In this document: piece by piece, positions 20,091-27,100 of the stretch
Numbering within the stretch: position 1 is the stretch's first letter
Layout of the letters: every line of letters starts with the position of its first letter
Source of the DNA: Gemmatimonadota bacterium
GTDB lineage: Bacteria; Gemmatimonadota; Gemmatimonadetes; Longimicrobiales; Gaopeijiaceae
DNA: 36,227 bases
Direction of reading: 5' to 3'
NCBI GenBank assembly: GCA_012267505.1
Contig: JAAXGI010000268.1
Span: forward strand, 4,351-40,577
The notes under the pieces: generated by a model
Database searches by the model: none
What the model was told of the DNA's origin: nothing
What the model saw: the letters and a program-made list of their open reading frames with translations, nothing else
Position numbers and translations under genes: made by a program

Positions 20091-20434
20091 CGGCCGGCGT
20101 GGCCCGACTGCCGTCCCGGGCTTCCGGACCACTTCTTCGCCGTACCTCGCACGATCCCTGTCTTCCCCGACAGGCCCGCCGCCCATGGACGACACCGAAC
20201 GCGTCGGCTTGGGCGCGGGAGATCCGGAAGTGGCGTTTCGCGGGCTGGAATGCCCTGCAGGCTCTCAAGGTAGTGCTGCAGGGTGGGGGAGATGCTGCTA
20301 GGACGCCGATCCATTTGGCCCACGGCCGTCAGGTACATCTCCTGCGCATCGCGCTCAGCGATCCAAGCCACCACTGCGGGCGCTAGCTCAGGGCGCATAG
20401 ACTCGGACGCGGTATTCGCGTCCATGACGAACAT
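20091..20434 (-). pseudogene. FitB/VapC-type PIN toxin, degenerate
   Basis: The first 39 codons from ATG 20434 read MFVMDANTASESMRPELAP, then AVVAWIAERDAQEMYLTAVG. This is the standard N-terminus of FitB/VapC PIN ribonucleases, with the first active-site Asp. The next blocks (E-x-R-x-G and L-P-x-G-R-R) are missing, and the frame continues as unrelated sequence. In another minus-strand frame, near 20165-20235, RAQADAFGVVHGRRACRG resembles the middle PIN segment (A-x-A-F/Y...RRAAGRP). The third and fourth acidic residues are not found. An internal deletion plus frameshift therefore broke the toxin. It begins eight bases after the antitoxin stop, the usual FitAB arrangement. Confidence 0.65.
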
Positions 20435-20442
20435 CGAACCGC

Positions 20443-20688
20443 TCAGGAGGAATCCGGAGGTTCGCGTATGGCGCAACGCGTGGGGAGTTCGAGTTCGACG
20501 CCGCCCATAGACGCGAAGCACTCGCGGGTGAATGCAGCGAGATTCCGCGGACCGGCGAGACGGCCGGTCACGGCGTCACGCAGGATGATACGCGCTTCCT
20601 CCTCCATCGAACGGTGATGCTCGGCGGCACGTACGCGAAGGCGCGTCTTCACGTCGTCATCGAGATTACGGATCGTGATGCTTGCCAC
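20443..20688 (-). CDS. FitA-like ribbon-helix-helix antitoxin
   Basis: An 81-residue DNA-binding antitoxin. MASITIRNLDDDVKTRLRVR followed by AAEHHRSMEEEAR is the FitA/VapB ribbon-helix-helix: the TITIRN strand contacts DNA, and the two helices dimerise. The C-terminus (GGVELELPTRCAIREPPD) is the toxin-wrapping tail normal for FitA. The start is GTG at 20688, ten bases after AGGAGG. It appears complete although its toxin gene, eight bases downstream, is broken, so it may now act only as a repressor or as an antidote to a related toxin elsewhere. A candidate promoter lies at 20724-20752. Confidence 0.88.
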   Translation of the reverse strand: MASITIRNLDDDVKTRLRVRAAEHHRSMEEEARIILRDAVTGRLAGPRNLAAFTRECFASMGGVELELPTRCAIREPPDSS

Positions 20689-20723
20689 TGGCCGTGCCTC
20701 CTCATGGTGCGGAATGTGCCGAA

Positions 20724-20752
20724 AGGCTACCGCGTGATTGCAGTGCTATCAA
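20724..20752 (-). promoter_or_regulatory. Candidate promoter of the fitAB-like operon
   Basis: On the minus strand TTGATA (plus-strand bases 20747-20752) and TAGCCT (20724-20729) are 17 bases apart. They lie about 36 bases before the antitoxin GTG. The -10 is weak. The surrounding 210 bases are visibly less GC-rich than the core genes and contain no other feature. Confidence 0.3.
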
Positions 20753-20898
20753 CGCTGCATCTGCTCGCAACACAGCTTCGAGGCAAAGGACAGATGGCAA
20801 TAGCGGGCATCGCGAACGAACCATCCCGACACGGACAGGACGACACGGGATGGCCGGAAGCGGGAAGCCTTGCGGGCGTCACTGTCTGGACAGGCGGC

Positions 20899-21528
20899 CT
20901 ACATCCCTTGGCGCTTCCTGCGGTAGTCCCGCATGTCGAGGCACTGGTCGTAGAGCGCTCGGTCGATGCTGATCCAGTCGGTCTTGTTGATCCCCCTGTG
21001 ATTGCGGGCTGCGGGGCTGTGGGGGAAGGCACTCGCGATCTTGATCCAGCGACGTTGTTCCCGCGCGATTGCCCGGATCTCCTCGGCCACCTCCGAAAGA
21101 TCCTGATCCTGGCTGAAGACGAGCGCCACGTCGTATTCGCGGCGGTGGGCGAGCGCGATCCGCACGTCGATCCCTTTCTCTTCGCCGGTCAGAAAGGAGT
21201 GTTGCGTGCCGTCTGGGAGATTCACCCGGCGGATGCGGTATCGAAGAGGCCTGCTGTACACGACGACGCCCCGCCGTCCCATCGCCGCGAGCTTGTTGGT
21301 CCAGAAGGAGTGCCACCTGGGGTTGTCGCCGACATCGGGGATTCCGGTAAAAAAGCGGACCTGCGTCAGTTTCCATCCCTGCCGCGCGCAAACCTCCTGC
21401 TCGGCGAGCACGGTGACGTCGTAGTTGGGGTACGTGTAGCCGAAAGCCTCGCGCTCGCGGGTGGCATGGAAGAGGTTCTGGCCGTCCACGAAGGCGACAG
21501 CACGCTTGACGGGAGGCTCCCCGCTCAT
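20899..21528 (-). CDS. NYN domain (PIN-like) nuclease, LabA/DUF88 type
   Basis: A 209-residue predicted metal-dependent RNase of the NYN/PIN-like fold. KRAVAFVDGQNLF supplies Asp15 and the conserved Asn, KGIDVRIALA gives Asp121, and VFSQDQDLSEVAEEI gives Asp141 and Asp143, so the acidic cluster is complete. The middle (FFTGIPDVGDNPRW...KLAAMGRRGVVVYSRPLRYR) follows the LabA-type pattern. ATG at 21528 was chosen because homology starts a few residues later. Unusually, the ATG lies only eleven bases after a U7 tract with a strong upstream hairpin. NYN proteins are found in RNA processing and in toxin or defence neighbourhoods; here the neighbours are toxin-antitoxin and nucleotide-sulfur relics. 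Its target is unknown. Confidence 0.85.
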   Translation of the reverse strand: MSGEPPVKRAVAFVDGQNLFHATREREAFGYTYPNYDVTVLAEQEVCARQGWKLTQVRFFTGIPDVGDNPRWHSFWTNKLAAMGRRGVVVYSRPLRYRIRRVNLPDGTQHSFLTGEEKGIDVRIALAHRREYDVALVFSQDQDLSEVAEEIRAIAREQRRWIKIASAFPHSPAARNHRGINKTDWISIDRALYDQCLDMRDYRRKRQGM

Positions 21529-21539
21529 TGACCGATGCG

Positions 21540-21583
21540 AAAAAAATAACCCCGCCCGAGGCCTCTCGGCGTGTCGAGCGGGG
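21540..21583 (-). terminator. Intrinsic-terminator-like hairpin with U7 immediately before the NYN start
   Basis: Read on the minus strand: CCCCGCTCGA, a 14-base loop, then TCGGGCGGGG (10 pairs including one G-U), then TTA and seven T. The plus-strand arms are 21550-21559 and 21574-21583; the T run is 21540-21546. The loop can add a CCGAG/CTCGG alternative pairing. No minus-strand gene lies close upstream, so it may act as a leader attenuator of the NYN gene, or terminate readthrough. Confidence 0.7.
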
Positions 21584-21600
21584 AGCAAGTATACGTAACA

Positions 21601-21628
21601 ATACTACGCCGCCCCGGGCAGCCGTCAA
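21601..21628 (-). promoter_or_regulatory. Candidate promoter for the NYN gene
   Basis: On the minus strand TTGACG (21623-21628) and TAGTAT (21601-21606) are 16 bases apart. A start site some seven bases on would place the hairpin 21540-21583 within the first tens of transcribed bases, ahead of the ATG at 21528. Confidence 0.45.
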
Positions 21629-21756
21629 CCCCGGTCATGCCATGCCGTGGACGCGGACCTGAACCTCTCGACCGGGCAGGCGAGCCGGCAAGGCCCCGCG
21701 AATTCGTGCCACAACGCGTTGCGTCGCCAGCGCCGGTTCGGCTCTGATTACGCTCC

Positions 21757-22044
21757 GTGTCTTCCATCCTTCCCACCCTCGCGAATCCGCCGCATCCTCC
21801 ACCAGAGATTTCCTCCAGGTGGAGCGACCACGAGCACCTCCCGCATGTGCTCAAGTTCTCCGGTGGTCGGGCTTCAGCGACGTTGGCCTTCCTGCTTGCC
21901 GGGGGCGGCCTCCTCCGCCCGGAGCGCGGCGATGTGATCCTGTTCGCACGCACTTCAGCCGAACATCCGGCGATCTACAACTTCGCAACGGAAGCAGATA
22001 CGCCACTGCGCATTGATCCGCATGCCGTGTCGACCGGGGGGTGA
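21757..22044 (+). pseudogene. PAPS reductase/adenine-nucleotide alpha-hydrolase-like gene, truncated
   Basis: The N-terminal 80 or so codons encode HVLKFSGGRASATLAFLLA followed by GLLRPERGDVILFARTSAEHPAIY. This is the start of a PAPS-reductase-like ATP pyrophosphatase: SGG-x-x-S/A-x-A is the P-loop, and the N/R-T-S-A-E-H-P-A-T/I-Y block is characteristic of the accessory-genome subgroup. Homology stops at about FATEADTPLR, and a stop follows at 22042-22044, so the sulfate-donor and C-terminal domains (normally a further 200 or more residues) are missing. The start (GTG 21757) has no clear ribosome site. Related proteins occur in phage and defence contexts, DndC of phosphorothioation being one distant relative. 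This copy is a relic. Confidence 0.65.
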
Positions 22045-22262
22045 ACCGTGGCAAGGCCTTCGCCCCGTGCGTGGGCCAGGACCTCACTGGCGGACCGGAT
22101 CAGGTCTCCGCTGAAGTTGCGCAATCCCTCTCGCCCCCTTGACGCTGGACCACCGCGGCGTGGGCGGCTGCAGGCATGGCTGGCCTCCCTGGCCAGGCAA
22201 CTGAGCACACCCGATCCTTCCCGCCGCGGCCGCGGACTCCGAAGACGGGCAAGAGGCGGTGC

Positions 22263-22430
22263 CTATCTCCTGATGAACCCAATGTAGACGTAGAAAGCGG
22301 CCAAGCCGGCAACGGCCCCGACGGCGATGTTGCCGTAGAGGGGACGTACCTGAAGCCCGAGGAAGAGGGCGAACGAAAAGGCGAGATACAGTCCGATCAG
22401 GGCAGCGGCGTGCGCCAGGATCTTACGCAT
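22263..22430 (-). CDS. Small two-helix membrane protein, unknown
   Basis: A 55-residue hydrophobic peptide. MRKILAHAAALIGLYLAFSFALFLGLQ forms the first helix and AVGAVAGLAAFYVYIGFIRR the second, with a short RPLYGN turn between; charges at both ends suggest both termini are cytoplasmic. ATG at 22430 follows GGGGA by about six bases. It is not recognised as a known family and could be a stress-response or structural membrane peptide. About 220 empty bases lie on each side. The hydrophobic pattern and ribosome site make it credible. Confidence 0.55.
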   Translation of the reverse strand: MRKILAHAAALIGLYLAFSFALFLGLQVRPLYGNIAVGAVAGLAAFYVYIGFIRR

Positions 22431-22653
22431 GGCATGTCCCCGTTCGTCCTCGTTGAAGCCGTCCATCTACTGTGCGCCGTTCGGCGCCCACGCTTCCCGG
22501 GAACCAATGCGGAGGACCCGCCTTTTCCCGTGGCCTGCCCCGTCGGCTTCCATCACCGCCGGCGCGAGCCTTCCACGAGCCGGACCGCATGCAAACTGCC
22601 GGAGCGGGACCTCGGGCCGGACCGCCACGAAGCGGCCGCTCCCGGCCCGTGCT

Positions 22654-23922
22654 TCAGGAGAGGGTGAGCATCACGGCGTGATCACGCCAGCTCGTGTTCC
22701 CGTAGCCCCTCTCGTTCTCGACCCGGTCGCGCGGCTGCGTGTTCCCGGCGACATCCGTCGCCCTGCTCACGAGCAGGTGTCGTCCGGCAGGCAGCGTCAT
22801 GGCCGCTACGAAGGGCCGCCACGCATACGGGCCCAGATCCGGTCCGACCAACCGTGCCTCATCCCAGCTCCGGCCCCGGTTCACCGATACTTCCACGCGG
22901 CGGACCGCTCGCGCGCCGCCGAACGCGACCCCGTGCACGACGACCGGCCCCGCCCGCTGGACCGTCGCGTCCGCCCCGGAAGGGTGGTTGATCCAGGACT
23001 TCACGCTCATCTCCCACATGGTCGGCTGGCCTGGAGCTCCCTCCTCCCCCACCGCGCGCAGCCGGTAGCCGGTCCGCATGATCGCGGCCGCACTCTCCCT
23101 CCGCGTGAAGGCGAGCCGCGCCAGATACTTCACCTGGTTGATGCCGAAGTACCCGGGCACGACGAGCCGAAGCGGGCCGCCATGCACGAGCGGTAGAGGC
23201 TCGCCGTTCATCTCCCAGGCCAGGAGCGCATCGGTCATCCCCTTCTCGAGGGGGATCGACCGCTCGACGACCGCATCGTCACGGTCGAGTCCCGCGGGGA
23301 TCGCCTCCCCGCCCGTTCCCGTCGTGAACCGCGCACCCGGATCGACGCCGCCCAGCGCTTCCGCCACGCTCCGTACCGGGACTCCGCTCCATACGACGCA
23401 GCCCGCCGCCCCCACACCCCACTGCGACCCGCCCGCGCCGTGCGGGAAGAAGATCCGGCCGTTTCCCGAGCACTGGAGCACGGCCGCAACCGTCTCGACC
23501 CCGAGCGTCTTCAGCTCCCGGAGGGTGAGTGTGCGCGGGTTCCTCACACCGTCGACCGCCAGCTGCCATCCGTCCCGGTCCTCCACGACCGAAGCGTCGG
23601 GCGTCGGAAGATTGCTTCGGACGAAGAGTCGTTCGTAGGGAACGATCCCGCTCGTGCCGAAGGCCTCCCGCCTTGTCTCGAATTCGAGCGGGGAGTGCCG
23701 TATGAATGCCTCGGGGTCCTTCCCCGCCGGCAGAACCAGCTCCTCCGGGGGGGAAGTTCCGGGTCCGAGCGGGCTCTGGACCTCGCTGCAGCCCGGGATC
23801 GCGATGGCCGCCGCACCCAGGCCGAGTCGCCTGACGAACTCCCGCCGGCTGATATGGGGCGACCCTGCGCCGGCCTCCTGCCGGCGGGACCACCGCGCGG
23901 GCGGGATGACCGGATCAGGCAC
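22654..23922 (-). CDS. Sulfite oxidase-family molybdopterin enzyme, Tat-exported
   Basis: A roughly 422-residue periplasmic oxidoreductase. The leader contains the Tat motif SRREF (25-29) and a hydrophobic run ending IPGC, a possible lipobox, so it may be a Tat lipoprotein. The molybdenum-ligand cysteine is Cys151 in LQCSGNGR, followed by W-G-x-G-A-A-G and LVHGGPLRLVVPGYFGINQVKYL, the pterin-binding stretch of the sulfite oxidase fold. The second half has the dimerisation domain (VHGVAFGGARAVRRVEVSVNRGRSWDEARL). It resembles SorA/SoxC-type enzymes, but no cytochrome subunit gene is adjacent. The start is uncertain: GTG 23922 gives a normal Tat leader, while ATG 24045, preceded by AGGAAG, would add 41 residues. 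It is separated from the tamB gene by about 270 bases. Confidence 0.88.
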   Translation of the reverse strand: MPDPVIPPARWSRRQEAGAGSPHISRREFVRRLGLGAAAIAIPGCSEVQSPLGPGTSPPEELVLPAGKDPEAFIRHSPLEFETRREAFGTSGIVPYERLFVRSNLPTPDASVVEDRDGWQLAVDGVRNPRTLTLRELKTLGVETVAAVLQCSGNGRIFFPHGAGGSQWGVGAAGCVVWSGVPVRSVAEALGGVDPGARFTTGTGGEAIPAGLDRDDAVVERSIPLEKGMTDALLAWEMNGEPLPLVHGGPLRLVVPGYFGINQVKYLARLAFTRRESAAAIMRTGYRLRAVGEEGAPGQPTMWEMSVKSWINHPSGADATVQRAGPVVVHGVAFGGARAVRRVEVSVNRGRSWDEARLVGPDLGPYAWRPFVAAMTLPAGRHLLVSRATDVAGNTQPRDRVENERGYGNTSWRDHAVMLTLS

Positions 23923-24192
23923 CGGGCGACCGGGTCCGGAACGTGAACGACCGAGCGGTCGTGGTGGCCGGACCGCCCCGGACCGCTCCCGGGCGTCCGG
24001 GAGCGCGGGCCGGGTCGCCGGTAGAGCCGCGGGATGAACGTCCATGCTTCCTGACCGGCTCCCCACCGAAGTCGAAGAACAGACCTCCGCTCCCTTCCGT
24101 GCATTGGGACGCGCCCAGGCCGCGGCACCCGCGCGAACGACTCAGAACCCTGCGGGCATCCCCCGGGCCATCGGCCGGAGGGCCGGCCCGCC

Positions 24193-27100
24193 TCAGTACC
24201 CCCAGTCCCGGAACACCGAGATCCCGAAGACGCGCCGCGTGTCGTTGTCCAGCTCGCCGAACGATGAACGCCCCTGGCGGGCGAGCCGGTCCTCGATGAA
24301 CGACTCCGTGGACCAGTCCTCTCGGAATCTCCACTCGAGCCTCGCGCTCGGGAGCTGGACGCGGCGCGCGGCGGTGCTCCCCGTGACCGGGCGGATCGTC
24401 ACGGCGAGGAAGACGTTCTCGCCCATATAGCGGCCCATCTCGATCTGGGTGTCCGAGAACAGCCCCGCCGTGCGCCCGAGCGAGGCGAGGTTGCCGGCCT
24501 GCTGGGCCTGGCTCACCGAGAGGTAGTCGACCCCGAGGCTCCGGCTGAACGTCGTGCCGAGCTGGCTGACCCCGAGGTTGAGGAGGGCGCTGCTGAGGCC
24601 GGCCGCCGCACCCTCCACGACCGACACCTCGCCGGACGCGAGCGCGTAGGAGGGACGCCCGAAGAGCATGTAGCTGATGAGATCGGACTCCGGGATCGGG
24701 GGCTGCGCATCGCTCGAAAGCGTCACTGCGGGCGCCTGGAGCGTCCCGCCGACATTCGCGATGACGTTCAGCGGCTCGCCGACCTCCCGCCGGAACCGGT
24801 GCACCGCCTGGATCGCGAGGGAGGGATCGATCCCGGGGGTCCCGATGAAGTCGAGCGTTCCAGACTCGACGTCGAAGATCCGGCCGAACTGCGCGTAGGA
24901 GCCGCGCACCGCCTCAAGGCTCCCGGCCAGCCGGAGTTCCCGCTGCGGCCGGTCGAAGCTGAGCCCGAGCTCGCCGGCGAGCTCGACGTCCATCCCCTGC
25001 GTGGAGTCGAAGCTCCGGATCCAGAAATCCTGCTCGAGGGAGAGCACGACGTCGACGCGCAGGTTGTCGAGGAACGCGCTCCCCGGCCTCCCGGCGGCGG
25101 CGCTCACCGCCACGGCCGTCGTGTCCACCACATCCACGAGGAGGGGGTTCGAGAGATCGATGGCCATCGCCTCCTGGACGAACTCCTCGAGAAAGAGCTC
25201 GCCCTCGTCGAAGCTCGCCGCGCCCCCGACGAGCGGCTCCCGGAACGAGCCCCCGAGCGTGAGCTCTCCGCCGACCGACGCGGTGAGGTCCCGCCGGTCG
25301 ACCGCCTGGAACCCCTCGAGCCCGAACCGGAGATCGAAGCCGGGATCGGTGAGCTCGGTGAGGTCCATGCTTCCGGAGACCGAGGCGAGCCCTCCACCTC
25401 TCGCCTCGCCCTCCACCTCGACGTGCCGGTCCTCCCGTACACGGAGATCCATCCGGATCTCGCGCGGCCGGAGTCCGAGCGCGGGGATCCCGAACGCTCC
25501 CCCCTCGAGCGTGAGCTGACCGCCGGGCTCGGGCCGGCCGACGGTTCCCCCGACGCGCACCCGGCCGCTCAGTGCGCCCTCGACCCCATCGATCCCCTGG
25601 AGGGTCCCGAAGACCATCGCCGCCGGAAGGGAGTCGACGACCGCCGTGAGATCGATCGCCCGGTCCGGGACGCGGCGCTCCACCCCGCCCGCGATCGAGA
25701 GATCCGCGGGGAGGCGCCCGGAGAGGGCGAGGAGGCGCCGGTCCCCGGACTCCGCATCGATCTCGCCCGCGAGGACCTGGTCCTCGTAGCCGAACCGGCC
25801 GGCAAGCCGTGCGAGCGCGACGGCCCCATATGCGAAGTCGGCGATCTCGATCTCGCCCGTGATCACCGGGCGTTCGGCCGCGCCGCGGAGCCGGCCTCTG
25901 AGAGCGGCGACGCCGCGCGGCGGCCCCTCGAACTGGAAGAGCCGGCCGAGACGCTCGATGTCGACGCCCGAGAGGCGGAGGTCGAGGTCCGAGTCCCCCC
26001 GCCGGTCGAGCCGTCCGTTCGCGGCGATCACCGCCTGCGGCGCGTCTCCCTCCGGTCCCCCCGCGCCGGGGCCCGCGAGCTCGACGGTCCCGGAGAGTCC
26101 TCCCGCATCCTCGAGGCGGAACCCCGCCGGCCCCGCGAGCTCCCACGTCTCGGAGCCGGAGGCGAGGCGTAGGACATCCAGCTCGAAGCCTGTCCCCCCA
26201 TCGCCGCGGGCGATCCCGCCCCCGGCCGCGTAGCTCCGGTCCCCCGGGGCCTCGGCCTCGAAGGCAAACTCCCCCGCCCCCTCCGCATCGATCCGCGCCT
26301 CCCCGCTCGCACGCGTCACCTCGAACCCCTGGCGGAGCCGGAGGCTGTCGAGCTCCACGGCCGCCTCGGCTTCCCACGATCCCCGGTTCCGCCACCCGCC
26401 GCTCATCTCCACCCGCGAGCGGGCGATCGCCGACCCGCCGAAGACGCCGCCGGCCACCTCGAGGAACCCCTCCCCCCGGAGCCCGGCGAGACCGCCCCGG
26501 AGCACGAGACCCCCATCGGCGCTCCCGGCGAAGGCGACCTCCTCGGCCACGGCCAGTGTGTCGGGGTCGATACCCTCGAGCCGGAGGATCCCGGCCTCGA
26601 GCGCCGTGAGGGTGTCGGCCGCGATCACCTCGCCTCCCTGGACCACGGGGCCGAGCGCCGCGAGCGAGTCGGCCGAGAACACCACCTCGACACGCCCCGG
26701 GGGGGCACCCTCGGCAAGCGCCAGCTCCCCGGACCCGGAGACCCGGAAGAGGGGGGAGGACGCCTCGATCTCCTCCACGCGGAGCCGTCCGGCCCCGGCG
26801 CTGATCCGCGAGGTGACGCGCCCGAGCGGGACCCCTCCGACCTCCCCCCGGGCAAGGATGAGCGACCCGGTCCCCTCGAGAGCGGCGGGTTCGATCCCCG
26901 ACCCGTCCACGAGGAGCGCACCGGAGAGGACCGTCGGTTCCGGAACCCCGGGCACGACCCGGTCGAGCCGGAACTCCTCGGCAGTCGCCGCGAGGCGGTA
27001 GGCGCGCGCGGGATCGGAGGGATCGATCCGGCCCGCGGCCTCGAGCGCGCCCCCGGGCGTCCCGAGCAAAGCGGAGAGCTCGAGGCCGGAGAGCGATCCG

